A stretch of 64,000 bases of DNA from Bacillus sp. T3 (GCF_033449965.1 NZ_CP137761.1:1302001-1366000); one strand, 5' to 3'; shown: positions 1-10,250, counted from the first letter of the stretch. The notes: a model not told the origin generated them from the letters alone. Made by a program: numbers and translations.

Positions 1-1752
1 TGGTTCTCATCCAGACCTGAATAAAAGCCGGATTATATTACACACTTGAAACAGAAAGCATTCAAGCGGGTCATGTATTTATTGAAGCGCGTCCGTTGCT
101 GGAGACGGTTCAGTCATTGCTGGAGGAAAATAAGCGGGATCTTATTGACTTTGCCGATATATCGAATGAGTTGATTAAGCTTGCTGAAGAAGGAAAAATT
201 ATCATCGAGGAACAACGAGTTTATCTCCCGTCACTTTATTTTTCTGAAAAAGGAATTGTCACCCATGTGAAGCGGTTGATGGCACAAACTGAATATGCTG
301 ACCAGTTTCCTGAATCGGAATTTTTATTAGCACTTGGTAAATTAGAGGAGCGAATTGGGGTACAGTATGCACCGACTCAGAAAGAAGCAATCCAAACCGC
401 TCTCATGTCGCCAATGTTAATTTTAACCGGAGGTCCCGGAACAGGAAAAACGACAGTTATTAAGGGAATTGTTGAGCTTTATTCAGAGCTTCACGGTTGT
501 TCCCTTAACCCGAAGGATTATAAAAAGGAAGAACCGTTTCCGTTTTTATTGGCAGCACCAACTGGGCGGGCAGCGAAGCGGATGGCAGAATCAACCGGTC
601 TACCGTCTGTAACGATTCACCGGCTTCTAGGGTGGAATGGCTCGGAAGGGTTTAATCATAATGAGGACAACCCGCTTGAGGGAAAAATACTGATTGTTGA
701 TGAGACATCAATGGTTGATGTTTGGATGGCGAATCAGTTGTTTAAGGCTCTCCCACCTCATATACAGGTAATTTTTGTTGGTGATGAAGACCAGCTTCCT
801 TCAGTTGGCCCAGGACAAGTGCTAAAAGATATGCTTCGCTCAAAGGTTATTCCAACCGTTCGTCTTACCGATATTTATCGTCAGGCTGAAGGCTCTTCAA
901 TCATTGAACTGGCACATGAAATGAAACAGGGAAAACTTCCGCAGGGAATTGCGGAGCAGCAAAAGGATCGCTCGTTTATTAAATGTTCAACGAATCAAAT
1001 TGCTAATGCCGTAGAGAAAGTAGTCCTAAATGCGAAGAGGAAGGGCTTTACAGCAAAGGATATTCAAGTGTTAGCCCCAATGTATCGAGGGCCTGCTGGT
1101 GTGGACCGCTTAAATGTACTGCTTCAGGAAATTTTTAATCCAAATCTCGATGGCTCTCGTAAGGAGATTCTATTTGGCGAGGTCAAGTATCGAATCGGAG
1201 ATAAGGTTTTACAGCTAGTCAATCAGCCTGGAGAGTAATGTGTTCAATGGTGATATCGGTGAGATTGTGTCGATCTTTTTTGCAAAAGAGAATGTTGAAA
1301 AGCAGGACATGGTCATTGTATCGTTTGACGGGACAGAAGTAACATACACACGACAGGATCTGAATCAGCTAACACTTGCCTATTGCTGCTCGGTTCATAA
1401 AGCACAAGGAAGCGAATTCCCAATCGTCATTCTCCCAATCGTAAAAAGCTACTACCGAATGCTCCGCCGAAATTTAATTTATACGGCCATCACTCGAAGT
1501 AAGCAATTCCTTATTTTATGTGGGGAAGAAGAGGCATTGAGGATGGGCGTAGAAAGAATGGATGACCAAGCAAGGAATACGACCTTGACGGAAAAATTGC
1601 AGGAATTAACGCCACTGATTGAATTAAGTGCTGAAAAAGATTTGAATCCTAATCAAGAACCGTACGAAGACATGTTAATGAATGTGGATCCGTTGATTGG
1701 AATGGAACAACTTACACCTTACGATTTTATGGAGAAAAGCATATTGAACTAA
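1..1752 (+). CDS. recD2: RecD2-type ATP-dependent DNA helicase (YrrC), 5'-truncated by window edge, frameshifted
   Basis: This is the C-terminal part of the SF1B 5'-3' helicase RecD2, which acts in recombination and mismatch-type repair. Visible helicase motifs are Walker A GGPGTGKTT (codons near 427), Walker B LIVDETSMVD, motif III VGDEDQLPSVGPG, motif V SVHKAQGSEFP and motif VI YTAITRSK. The start lies outside the window. Two frame changes break it. One is near 23-31, where SHPDLNK reads into AGLYYTL in another frame. The other is at about 1229-1237, where QPGE stops and VFNGDIGEI continues one frame over. Both need removal of one base. The second sits on CCTGG, and deleting its second G gives QPESNVFNGD, close to the family pattern as I remember it. 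A consensus error is more likely than a dead gene, because both halves are intact and well conserved. Confidence 0.9.
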
Positions 1753-1826
1753 TTGGTAAACGTTACTCGTTATTTTTTACTAAGGAAATGAGAAACTATA
1801 AATGTTCGGAAAGGTGGGGACAATCT

Positions 1827-2304
1827 TTGCGGACATTCTCATTAGTTAAAGGTCTTCCTGTAATTGAAATAAATAGCGGATCAAAGCTTGGCGAAGTGTG
1901 TGACTTAAGCATTTCGAGTGATGGAAAGGTTGAAGGAGTTCTTCTTAAAAAGAAGACTTTGTTTCATAAAATGCGGTTAATTTCGATCCGAAATATCGAT
2001 TCCTTTGGCTCAGACGGAATAATGGTAAGTCATTCTCAAGTGCTTGAGCCCTTGAATTCTCCTCCAGAACATACTATTGATCATCAAAGAAAACTTACCT
2101 GGAAAAATGGTCATGTCAATGGAAGGGGAAAAGCTGGGGATTGTTGAGGATGTTTATTTCCAAGAAGAATTGGGCACAATTGTGGGGTATGAATGCACGG
2201 ATGGTTTCTTTTCTGACTTAAAAGAAGGAAAACGGGTCGTTAAAACGGACGAACCCCCTGCGATCGGCAAGGATACCATTATCGTGAATGTAGAAACATT
2301 GTGA
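1827..2304 (+). CDS. yrrD: PRC-barrel domain protein YrrD (frameshifted)
   Basis: Small cytoplasmic protein with two PRC-barrel-like repeats, one opening with LVKGLPVIEINSGSKLGEV and one with MEGEKLGIVEDVYFQEELGT. I resemble it to B. subtilis YrrD by sequence and by its place after recD2; the function is unknown. The start is taken as TTG at 1827, because AAGGTGGGGA lies 7 bases upstream and RTFSLVKGLP is the expected N-terminus. An ATG at 1788 has no good ribosome-binding site. The frame changes around 2098-2102 (CCTGG), where removing one base joins HQRKLT to GKMVMSMEGEKLG. The exact join is inferred; the second half is read from the shifted frame. Confidence 0.75.
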
Positions 2305-2314
2305 GGTGTCCCCG

Positions 2315-2506
2315 GTGTTAAAGTGCCCAAACTGCCAAAGTAAAGATATTGGGAAAATTGGAATTAACCAATACTATTGTTGGAATTGTTTTATTGAGCT
2401 TTCTTTAAATGATGGTTTAATCCATACACACCAAGTAGAGGAAGATGGTTCATTAAGTTCACTCGATGATTTGTTTGATGAAGATGAGCGTAAATATAGC
2501 GTGTAA
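2315..2506 (+). CDS. yrzR: Small zinc-ribbon protein YrzR
   Basis: About 63 residues with a CPNC...CWNC pair of cysteine knuckles near the N-terminus, so probably a single zinc ribbon, followed by an acidic tail containing VEEDGSLSSLDDLF. It matches the B. subtilis small protein YrzR in sequence and in position between yrrD and yrzQ. Its role is not known. I prefer GTG at 2315 because GAGGTGT lies just upstream. A GTG at 2306 would add three residues but overlaps that ribosome-binding site. It follows yrrD closely and is probably co-transcribed with it. Confidence 0.7.
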   Translation: MLKCPNCQSKDIGKIGINQYYCWNCFIELSLNDGLIHTHQVEEDGSLSSLDDLFDEDERKYSV

Positions 2507-2529
2507 ATCTACGATAGAGGTGAATTAAT

Positions 2530-2661
2530 ATGAACAAAGTAGTCACTTCAGCTCTTGCAATCGGTGCAGGTGTAGCAGCTTTTAGTATGATGAGAAATAA
2601 CAACATGATGTCGAATCGGCAGATGAAAAAAATCGGAAGACGAATCAGCCGAATGTTCTAA
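2530..2661 (+). CDS. yrzQ: Small basic protein, YrzQ/DUF3918 family
   Basis: A 43-residue protein with a hydrophobic alanine/glycine-rich start (VVTSALAIGAGVAAF) and a strongly basic tail (QMKKIGRRISRMF), preceded by the ribosome-binding site AGAGGTGAATT. It resembles the small Bacillus protein YrzQ in sequence and synteny. The hydrophobic start suggests membrane association. Function is unknown. It ends 6-8 bases before a strong terminator, so it closes the recD2-yrrD-yrzR transcript. Confidence 0.65.
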   Translation: MNKVVTSALAIGAGVAAFSMMRNNNMMSNRQMKKIGRRISRMF

Positions 2662-2667
2662 TTGTAC

Positions 2668-2698
2668 AATCCCCTAAGCGACGCTTAGGGGATTTATT
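2668..2698 (+). terminator. Rho-independent terminator after yrzQ
   Basis: ATCCCCTAAGC and GCTTAGGGGAT form an 11-bp stem with a GAC loop, followed by TTATTTT. Confidence 0.9.
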
Positions 2699-2733
2699 TT
2701 GGAAAAATAAGGAGAGTATAAAATTTTGATTGG

Positions 2734-2857
2734 TGTCTAGCTCCAGGCGCCATCGGCTCGAGGTCACAAGCCAATCCGTCCAAAAGGTTAAAGAACAACC
2801 TTTCGGCCGGCTCGTCTTGTGCTTGTCGCCGATAGGCGGGCGCCTTCCGCTTTTCTT
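2734..2857. repeat. Intergenic repeat family A, copy 1
   Basis: A GC-rich element of about 124 bp, starting TGTCTAGCTCCAGGCGCC and ending GGCGCCTTCCGCTTTTCTT. It is nearly identical to the copy at 28638-28761, and the shared block extends upstream over AGTATAAAATTTTGAT. Its ends are inverted around GGCGCC. Related, more divergent copies lie at 33261-33382 and 60905-61020. I recall such elements as common between genes in Bacillaceae. No ORF is evident. Confidence 0.9.
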
Positions 2858-2910
2858 TTAAAGCATAAAATCCCTCATACCACTTAAACTAAGCGAGTGG
2901 AGGTGTGAAA

Positions 2911-3998
2911 GTGGAAATGCAAATAAAGTGGTTTTACCGCGTAGGCTTTTTCCTGTTATTATTTGCGATGATTTTTATCTTTCTTAAGCTGCAGCAAATT
3001 TGGTTACCAATAGTGAATATAGTCATTACTGCTTTCATTCCATTTTTTATTGCAGCTTTTATTACTTATTTACTTCACCCAACGATTGAGAGGCTCCATG
3101 AGGCGGGATTGCATCGTGGTTTAGCCGTCATTTTTATTTATTTCCTGTTTTTTGGAGGAATTGGCTATGGATTGTATAAAGGGATTCCTGCAATCATTGT
3201 TCAGATAAAGGATCTTTCTGAAAATATCCCAACATTTGCTACACAGTACATGGATATGGTCGACGAAATCCAAGACGGCACATCGACCTGGCCAAATGGA
3301 ATGAGGGAAAAAATCGATGCAGGAATACTGGGGATTGAAAAGAAGCTTGATCAATTTTTAACAAGGGTCTTAAGTGGATTTGTCTTAATTCTTAACTCGA
3401 TTGTGGTATTTGCGATTATCCCATTCATTGCCTTTTACATGCTTAAGGATTACCATTTATTAATGAAAGCTGCCTGGTATTTAACACCGAAAAGCTGGCG
3501 CAAGCAAGGACTACAGTTTTTGCGTGATGTTGATTCTTCTCTAGGCTCTTATATTCGTGGGCAACTGCTTGTATGCGTCATAATTGGAGCGATATCAGCG
3601 ATTCTTTTTTGGATTACAGATATGCGTTATCCATTGATACTTGGTTTCATTATTGGGGTAACGAATGTTATTCCATATTTTGGTCCGATTTTTGGGGCAA
3701 TTCCTGCGGTGATTATTGCTGCAACCATTTCTGTAAAAATGGTGATCATATCGCTCGTCATTATTTTTATTTTGCAGTTTTTGGAGGGAAATATTTTGTC
3801 TCCATTTATTGTCGGAAAGAGTCTTCATATGCACCCACTCTTTATCATGCTTGCCCTTCTGATCGGTGGTGAGGTTGGGGGGTTCTGGGACTGATTATTG
3901 CTGTGCCTGTGTTATCGATAACGAAGGTGGCCATCATCCATGCAAAGGATCATGTCGTTAAATACAGGAAAAATTTGAGTGCTCCGTCCAAACATTGA
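2911..3998 (+). CDS. yrrI: AI-2E family transporter / permease (YrrI), frameshifted
   Basis: Polytopic membrane protein of the AI-2E transporter (UPF0118) family, about 360 residues after repair. Several hydrophobic helices are visible, along with the family's conserved stretch NVIPYFGPIFGAIPA and the late LLIGGEVGGF. Members export diverse solutes and substrate cannot be deduced here. GTG 2911 is chosen because GGAGG lies 7 bases upstream. At about 3884 the reading frame is lost. Adding one base in TTCTGGG gives GGFLGLIIAVPVL and the frame continues to TGA at 3996. That stop overlaps the -35 box of the alaS promoter, as expected for a compact genome. Confidence 0.85.
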
Positions 3999-4024
3999 CA
4001 AACTATTTCTCGATTTTATATAAT
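3995..4024 (+). promoter_or_regulatory. SigA-type promoter for the alaS T-box leader
   Basis: TTGACA (3995-4000), 18 bases, then TATAAT (4019-4024). It sits directly before the T-box leader and overlaps the end of yrrI. Confidence 0.8.
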
Positions 4025-4030
4025 TCGTCT

Positions 4031-4320
4031 ATATGTATATTTAACATGTTGAAGGAACAAGTATGTTATAGTCCATCTTTAGGAAGCGTGTGCACGTGAG
4101 AATCGGTAGTATACGTTTTACCTGCTAGAGAGGAATTTCCTTAGGCTGAAAGAAATTCTAAGATGAAGGATAACAGAACGCTAGTCCGGAGTGCAGCTAA
4201 CCACTGCCGTAAACCGCGTTAAGGTTAATTGAGAGGTGGACGTTTTATTTTGTCCATAATCAGGGTGGTACCGCGAGAAGCTAAGCTCTCGTCCCTGCTT
4301 TAGGGATGAGGGCTTTTTAT
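4031..4320 (+). promoter_or_regulatory. T-box riboswitch leader of alaS
   Basis: Contains the T-box core AGGGTGGTACCGCG (4262-4275), whose bulge pairs with the acceptor end of uncharged tRNA. It is followed by a terminator with arms AAGCTCTCGTCCC and GGGATGAGGGCTT, then T5 (4283-4318). The long structured upstream part fits Stem I and following stems. A GCT triplet at 4180-4182 is a possible alanine specifier, but I could not fold the leader to prove it. Expected effect: uncharged tRNA-Ala favours the antiterminator and read-through into alaS. Confidence 0.9.
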
Positions 4321-4352
4321 ATTGTTTTTTAACACGATTAGGAGGGTTTTTG

Positions 4353-6990
4353 GTGAAAAAGAATTTATCTGGTTCAGATATTCGCAGGCTTTATTTAGAG
4401 TTTTTTAAAGAAAAGGGACATACGGTGGAACCGAGTGCACCGCTTGTACCTCATGATGATCCGTCTTTATTATGGATTAATAGTGGAGTAGCAACACTAA
4501 AGAAATATTTTGATGGACGTGTAATCCCGGATAATCCAAGAATTACGAATGCGCAAAAATCAATCCGTACAAATGACATCGAAAATGTTGGGAAAACGGC
4601 AAGACATCACACGTTCTTTGAAATGCTTGGGAACTTTTCAATTGGTGAATATTTTAAGGAAGAAGCAATTGAGTGGGCTTGGGAGTTTCTAACAAGTGAA
4701 AAATGGATTGGCTGGGATCCGGAACGCCTATCGGTAACAATCCATCCTGAAGACACAGAAGCATATGAATATTGGAATAAGAAAATTGGGATTCCAGAGG
4801 AAAGAATCATCCGCTTAGAAGGTAACTTCTGGGATATTGGTGAAGGTCCAAGTGGTCCGAACACAGAAATCTTTTATGACCGCGGACCAGAATATGGCGA
4901 TGATCCAACAGATCCGGAGCTATACCCTGGTGGCGAAAATGAGCGTTATTTAGAGGTTTGGAACCTTGTGTTTTCTCAATTTAATCATAATCCGGATGGC
5001 ACATACACGCCGCTGCCAAAGAAAAACATTGATACCGGGATGGGTCTTGAGCGGATGGCATCCGTTGTTCAAGACGTTCCAACTAACTTCGACACGGATT
5101 TATTTATGCCTATTATTAACGCAACAGAAGAAATTTCGGGTGTAAAGTACCGTGAAAATAAAGAAAACGATGTGGCATTTAAAGTCATTGCCGACCATAT
5201 CCGGAACTGTTGCGTTTGCTATCGGAGACGGAGCGTTACCGTCAAACGAGGGCCGTGGCTATGTATTACGTCGTCTACTTCGCCGTGCAGTACGCTATGC
5301 AAAGCACATCAATATTGAGCGTCCGTTTATGTTTGAACTAGTACCGGTAGTTGGAGAAATCATGCATGATTTTTATCCAGAGGTAAAGGACAAAACAGAA
5401 TTTATTCAAAAGGTTATAAAAAATGAAGAAGAGCGTTTCCATGAGACATTACATGATGGATTAGCGATTTTATCAAGTGTTATCAAGAAACAAAAGGAAC
5501 AAAATAGCGACACTATTCCTGGTGAAGATGTGTTCCGCCTTTACGATACGTATGGATTCCCAGTTGAATTAACCGAGGAATACGCTGAAGAAGAAGGTAT
5601 GAAGGTTGATCATGATGGCTTTGAAAATGAAATGGAACTTCAACGCGAACGGGCTCGTGCTGCAAGACAAGATGTTGATTCGATGCATGTTCAAGGCGGA
5701 GTGCTTGGTGATATAAAAGTCGAAAGTAAGTTTATTGGCTATGGCCAATTAGAAACAAATGGAACGGTTTTAGTTCTATTGAAAAATGGCGAATTGGTAT
5801 CAGAAGCTAATGCAGGCGATGAGATTCAGGTTATTTTAGATGAAACTCCTTTCTACGCTGAGAGCGGGGGCCAAATTGCTGACCAGGGTCTTCTTGTAGC
5901 AGATGGCGTAAAAGTAAGAATTAAAGATGTTCAAAAGGCGCCTAATGGGCAAAACTTGCATCAAGCAGTGGTAGTTGAAGGAACGCTATCTACCAATCAA
6001 CAAGTATCTGCAACTGTTGACCAAGAAAATCGGGGTAATATCATTAAAAACCATACAGCTACTCACTTGCTTCATCAGGCGTTAAAAGATACTCTTGGTG
6101 AACATGTAAACCAAGCGGGTTCCCTTGTTGAAGCGGAGCGGTTGCGTTTTGACTTCTCTCATTTTGGTCAAATTCACCCTGAAGAGCTAGAAAAGATCGA
6201 AGCAATCGTGAATGAAAAGATTTGGAGAAGCATTCAAGTTAATATTGATTTAAAACCAATTGCTGAAGCAAAAGCAATGGGCGCAATGGCGCTGTTTGGT
6301 GAGAAATATGGCGATATTGTTCGGGTTGTTCAGGTCGGTGATTACAGTCTAGAGCTTTGTGGAGGCTGCCATGTACCAAATACATCTGTGATTGGATTAT
6401 TTAAAATTGTTTCTGAATCTGGTATTGGAGCGGGTACGCGCCGAATTGAGGCGGTTACAGGTGAAGCGGCATACAAATTATTAAATGAACAAATTGGTTT
6501 GTTACAAGAGGCCGCTGCGAAGTTAAAAGCTAATCCGAAGGACATCGTCCAGCGTGTCGAGGTTCTACTTGGGGAAATCAAGCAGCTTCAACGAGAAAAT
6601 GAATCATTATCTGCAAAATTGGGTAATATTGAAGCGGGTAGCTTAATTTCTAAAGTAAAGGAACTAGATGGAGTTAAGGTATTGTCAGCAAAAGTCCAAG
6701 CAACAGATATGAATAATTTGCGTAATATGGCAGACGATTTGAAACAAAAAATAGGTTCTGGTATTATCCTTCTTGGAAGTGTTAATGATGATAAAGTCAA
6801 TCTGATTGCTGGTGTCACAAACGATTTAATTGAAAAAGGTTACCATGCAGGAAAGCTTATTAAAGAAGTTGCTACTCGTTGCGGCGGTGGCGGTGGTGGT
6901 CGCCCTGATATGGCTCAAGCTGGTGGTAAAGACCCAAGCAAATTAGATGCTGCGCTTAACTTTGTTGAAGAATGGGTGAAATCCGTTTGA
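4353..6990 (+). CDS. alaS: Alanyl-tRNA synthetase (frameshifted as assembled)
   Basis: Class II synthetase that charges tRNA-Ala in the cytoplasm. Domains in order: catalytic core with motif 2 (RHHTFFEMLGNFSIGEYF) and motif 3 (GMGLERM); the editing domain with zinc ligands in NHTATHLLHQ and CGGCHVPN; and the C-Ala/DHHA1 domain ending CGGGGGGRPDMAQAGG. GTG 4353 follows AGGAGGG, while TTG 4350 is an alternative. At 5201-5204 (CCGG) one extra base breaks the frame: ADHIRN must continue as TVAFAIGDGALPSNEGRG. Because alaS is essential and everything on both sides is intact, I take this as a consensus error. Expression is T-box controlled. Confidence 0.96.
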
Positions 6991-7075
6991 TTAGTGAACA
7001 AAGTAGTGTAAAATGGAAAGTAACCAATTCTTAACAACAAATTGTTGCTTCACTGAAAAAAGCGAGGTGCCTAAG

Positions 7076-7342
7076 ATGAGCTCATTTGATAAAACGATGA
7101 GATTTAACTTTCCGGAAGAGCCGTTTGAACATAATGTAACGGAAGTTCTTAATCAGGTTTATGCAGCATTACAGGAAAAAGGATATAACCCGATTAACCA
7201 AATAGTTGGTTATTTGTTATCCGGAGACCCAGCGTATATTCCACGTCATCGTGATGCTCGTAATATTATCCGCAAATTAGAACGAGATGAGATTATTGAA
7301 GAACTGGTTAAATCGTATTTAAAACAGCAGCATGAGGGGTAA
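7076..7342 (+). CDS. yrzL: IreB family regulatory phosphoprotein (YrzL, UPF0297)
   Basis: An 88-residue soluble protein beginning MSSFDKTMRFNFPEE, the typical UPF0297/IreB start. In Enterococcus the homologue IreB is a substrate of the Ser/Thr kinase IreK; the role in Bacillus is less clear. ATG 7076 is preceded by GCGAGGTGCC. The family is almost always found between alaS and ruvX, as here, with a 3-base gap to ruvX, so it belongs to the alaS-yrzL-ruvX-yrzB transcript. Confidence 0.9.
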   Translation: MSSFDKTMRFNFPEEPFEHNVTEVLNQVYAALQEKGYNPINQIVGYLLSGDPAYIPRHRDARNIIRKLERDEIIEELVKSYLKQQHEG

Positions 7343-7345
7343 TCT

Positions 7346-7762
7346 ATGCGGATAATGGGCTTGGATGTCGGTACAAAAACAGTTGGTGTAGCAATCAGCG
7401 ATGAGTTAGGGTGGACCGCCCAAGGACTGACAACCTTAAAAATTAATGAAGACGAAAAAGACTACGGCTTTGAAGAAATTGAAAGACTCATTAAAGAGCA
7501 CGAAGTCAATAAAGTTGTTGTGGGGCTCCCTAAAAATATGAACGGGACGATTGGCCCAAGGGGAGAGGCTTGCCAATTCTATGCTAGTGAATTGGAAAGA
7601 CTCTATTCAATTGAAACCGTCCTTTGGGATGAACGACTAACGACGATGGCGGCAGAACGAGTTTTGCTTGAAGCAGACGTTAGTCGAAAGAAGCGGAAAA
7701 AGGTCATTGATAAAATGGCCGCAACCTTGATTTTACAAGGTTTCTTAGATAGTAAACTATAA
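7346..7762 (+). CDS. yrrK: Putative Holliday junction resolvase RuvX/YqgF (YrrK)
   Basis: A 138-residue RNase H-fold nuclease. The N-terminal LDVGTKTVGVAISD carries the first catalytic aspartate, VVGLPKNMNGTIGP is the conserved second block, and DERLTTMAAE carries the third acidic cluster. YqgF proteins are implicated in pre-16S rRNA 5' processing in E. coli and were first proposed as Holliday junction resolvases. Length is normal for the family. It is tightly packed between yrzL and yrzB. Confidence 0.93.
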   Translation: MRIMGLDVGTKTVGVAISDELGWTAQGLTTLKINEDEKDYGFEEIERLIKEHEVNKVVVGLPKNMNGTIGPRGEACQFYASELERLYSIETVLWDERLTTMAAERVLLEADVSRKKRKKVIDKMAATLILQGFLDSKL

Positions 7763-7775
7763 TGAGGTGGACATA

Positions 7776-8063
7776 ATGAATCACGGAGAAAATAATATTA
7801 CTGTTGTCGATGAGGATGGAAACGAGCAATTATGTGAGGTTTTATTCACATTTGACTCAGAAGAATTTGGAAAATCATATGTTTTATACTACCCAATCGG
7901 TAGTGAGGATGATGAAGAGGACGTTGAAATCCATGCATCAGCTTTTACACCGAACGAAAACGGTGAAGATGGCGATTTAATGCCAATTGAAACAGATGAA
8001 GAGTGGGATTTGATTGAGGAGATGCTCAACACATTCCTAGAAGAACAAGAAGACGAAAACTAA
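7776..8063 (+). CDS. yrzB: DUF1292 protein YrzB
   Basis: A 95-residue, very acidic soluble protein. It contains ITVVDEDGNEQLCEVLFTFD and SYVLYYPIGSEDDEEDVEI, diagnostic of the DUF1292 (UPF0473) family found next to ruvX throughout the Firmicutes. The biochemical role is unknown. ATG 7776 is preferred, since GAGGTGG lies directly upstream; GTG 7767 falls inside that ribosome-binding site. It is the last gene before a strong terminator. Confidence 0.88.
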   Translation: MNHGENNITVVDEDGNEQLCEVLFTFDSEEFGKSYVLYYPIGSEDDEEDVEIHASAFTPNENGEDGDLMPIETDEEWDLIEEMLNTFLEEQEDEN

Positions 8064-8077
8064 GACTAAATAGATCG

Positions 8078-8121
8078 TACTTAAAAAGCTGCCCGAGAAC
8101 TCCTCGAGGCAGCTTTTTTGT
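8078..8121 (+). terminator. Terminator after yrzB
   Basis: AAAAAGCTGCC...GGCAGCTTTTTT with an inner CGAG/CTCG extension of the stem. It ends the alaS-yrzB transcript. Confidence 0.9.
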
Positions 8122-8148
8122 ATGAGAATTAATGGATTTTTACACACT

Positions 8149-8180
8149 CTGTTGATTGGAACGGAAGGTGTAGCCTACTG
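8149..8180. repeat. Degenerate end of intergenic repeat family B
   Basis: CTGTTGATTGGAACGGAAGG matches the terminal segment of repeat B (26209-26339 and 33210-33466), after which similarity is lost. It looks like a decayed remnant in the 239-base yrzB-mltG gap. Confidence 0.55.
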
Positions 8181-8217
8181 TCGGATATCCCCTAATACTT
8201 TAATTTTATGTAGAATT

Positions 8218-8247
8218 TTGCGATTGAAAATAAAAATATAGTATAAT
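8218..8247 (+). promoter_or_regulatory. Possible SigA promoter for mltG
   Basis: TTGCGA (8218-8223), 18 bases, TATAAT (8242-8247), about 55 bases before the mltG start. Confidence 0.55.
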
Positions 8248-8302
8248 GATTCGAGGTGTATAACATAAAGATAAAGCAATGCTTTTGAGTGGAGGGAAGA
8301 TT

Positions 8303-9430
8303 TTGTCAGATAGGAAACAAACAAAAGACGTCATTCGCGAAAAAATAATTGAACAACAAAGTGAGGCAAAAGTTGTCCGTAAAATTGTCCTTATCGTATC
8401 TATTATTATTTTTCTATTAATTGGAGCTATATTTGGCGGAGGTTATTTTTATATTCAATCTGCTCTTAAACCAGTGGATCCCGAAAATAAAAAAGAAACT
8501 AAGGTTGAAATTCCAATTGGCTCGTCAGTTACTGGAATTGGGGAAATTCTAGAACAAAAGGGTATTATCAAAGATGCTAAGGTTTTTAAATATTATGTGA
8601 AATTTAAGAACGAGGCTGATTTTATGGCAGGGAGCTATAACTTCGCTCCATCCATGACACTTCCAGAAATTCTTGATGAGCTTAAGACCGGTAAAGTCAT
8701 GGAAGAGGTCGTTTTCAAAATTACCATTCCCGAAGGAAAACAACTAGACCAAATTGCCGAGATTATCGCGAACAAAACAAATCGTAAACATGAAGAGGTT
8801 TTCAATCAACTAAATGATCAAGCATTCGTTAAATCGCTGATGGAAAAATATCCAGATATTCTGACAGATGAAATCTTAAACGATGAAATCAAGTATCCAT
8901 TAGAGGGATATTTATTCCCAGCCACTTATTCCTATTATGAAGAAAACCCATCGCTTGAAAAAATTGTTCAGGAGATGCTGAACAAAACGAGAGACGTTTT
9001 GGGAGAGTACCAGGATCAAATGGCAGCGCAAAATATAACAACACATAAATTATTAACGATGGCTTCATTAATTGAAGAAGAGGCCACTGAGAAAGCAGAT
9101 AGACACACGATTGCCAGTGTTTTCTACAACCGTATTAATGCAGGCATGCGTCTGCAAACAGACCCAACCGTTTTGTATGCAAAAGGAAAGCATAAGGAAA
9201 GAGTTCTTTATGAAGATTTAGAGGTTGATTCACCTTATAATACTTACAAAAATAAAGGTCTGCCACCCGGACCAATTGCCTGTGCGGGGACTATGTCGAT
9301 TGAAGCAGCCCTTAACCCACAACAAACAGATTACCTTTACTTCCTAGCTACATCGGAAGGGGATGTTATCTTTACAAAAACGCTGGATGAACATAATCGA
9401 CAAAAGGCGATTCATATTACTGGACAATAA
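8303..9430 (+). CDS. mltG: Endolytic murein transglycosylase MltG (YrrL)
   Basis: Membrane-anchored lytic transglycosylase that cleaves nascent peptidoglycan strands outside the membrane and sets glycan length. An N-terminal cytoplasmic segment is followed by one transmembrane helix (KIVLIVSIIIFLLIGAIFGG), a LysM-like region (KVEIPIGSSVTGIGEIL) and the YceG catalytic core. The core contains LIEEEATEKADR, with the catalytic glutamate, and NRINAGMRLQTDPTV. TTG 8303 is preferred over the upstream ATG 8279 because GGAGGGAAG lies just before it. About 375 residues, normal for the family. Confidence 0.93.
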   Translation: MSDRKQTKDVIREKIIEQQSEAKVVRKIVLIVSIIIFLLIGAIFGGGYFYIQSALKPVDPENKKETKVEIPIGSSVTGIGEILEQKGIIKDAKVFKYYVKFKNEADFMAGSYNFAPSMTLPEILDELKTGKVMEEVVFKITIPEGKQLDQIAEIIANKTNRKHEEVFNQLNDQAFVKSLMEKYPDILTDEILNDEIKYPLEGYLFPATYSYYEENPSLEKIVQEMLNKTRDVLGEYQDQMAAQNITTHKLLTMASLIEEEATEKADRHTIASVFYNRINAGMRLQTDPTVLYAKGKHKERVLYEDLEVDSPYNTYKNKGLPPGPIACAGTMSIEAALNPQQTDYLYFLATSEGDVIFTKTLDEHNRQKAIHITGQ

Positions 9431-9608
9431 ATTAGCTTTCCAAAACATTTTATGTTAAAATTATTCGAGTGTTTTAAGACACCACTGGAATAGCGTGACC
9501 CACAGACTGGGAGATTTTATGAAACGGCAAGAATGTTACTGTTTCATATTTCCATTTTGTGAACGCTATTTTTTCTTGTCTCAATATACTAGGCGAGGTG
9601 ATGGCAGC

Positions 9609-10250
9609 TTGGAAAATGAGAGGCTGCAATTATATATAGAGGAACTTATCCCACAACGACCAGCTATACTCATCGAAATGGAGAAGTATGCCAAGGAGTT
9701 TGGTATTCCGATTATGGAATTAGCTGGAATCGAGGCAATGCTTCAGTTTCTTCGACTTCAAAATCCACAATCGATTTTGGAGGTTGGTACAGCCATTGGT
9801 TATTCTGCATTAAGAATGGTTTATGCACTTCCAAAGGCCAACGTCATTACGATTGAAAGAGATGAGGAACGACTGAACAAAGCGATTGAGTATATCCAAA
9901 GGGCTGATAAACAGGATCGAATTGTTACCATTCACGGAGATGCTCTTGAAGTGGAAGATGAAATTTCAGCCTATGGTCCGTTCGATGTGATTTTTATTGA
10001 TGCGGCAAAAGGTCAGTATCAACACTTTTTTAAGCTATATTCACGCTATTTAAATGATGGTGGTCTCATCATTACTGACAATGTCCTGTTTAAAGGACTG
10101 GTATGTGAGGCAAACATTGATAGTAGGAATGTTCGACAATTAGTTAGGAAAATTAACACGTTTAATCAATGGCTAATGGCACACCAAGAATATGACACGG
10201 TAATCCTTCCAGTCGGAGATGGGATTGCCATAAGTAAAAAGAAGAGGTGA
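9609..10250 (+). CDS. trmR: tRNA 5-hydroxyuridine methyltransferase TrmR (YrrM)
   Basis: SAM-dependent O-methyltransferase of about 213 residues with the SAM motif ILEVGTAIGYSALRM and the metal/substrate site DVIFIDAAKGQYQ, followed by ITDNVLFKG. In B. subtilis the homologue methylates ho5U34 to mo5U34 in tRNA, using the product of the adjacent trhP genes. The start is TTG 9609, preceded by GCGAGGTGATGG; the frame is open further upstream but without homology. It is followed after two bases by trhP1, consistent with one operon for wobble-uridine modification. Confidence 0.9.
   Translation: MENERLQLYIEELIPQRPAILIEMEKYAKEFGIPIMELAGIEAMLQFLRLQNPQSILEVGTAIGYSALRMVYALPKANVITIERDEERLNKAIEYIQRADKQDRIVTIHGDALEVEDEISAYGPFDVIFIDAAKGQYQHFFKLYSRYLNDGGLIITDNVLFKGLVCEANIDSRNVRQLVRKINTFNQWLMAHQEYDTVILPVGDGIAISKKKR

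Noticed and set aside
5195..5215. Programmed ribosomal frameshifting in alaS and other broken genes
   Set aside because: There is no slippery heptamer plus downstream structure at these sites, the affected genes are not known to use it, and both directions of shift occur across unrelated genes.
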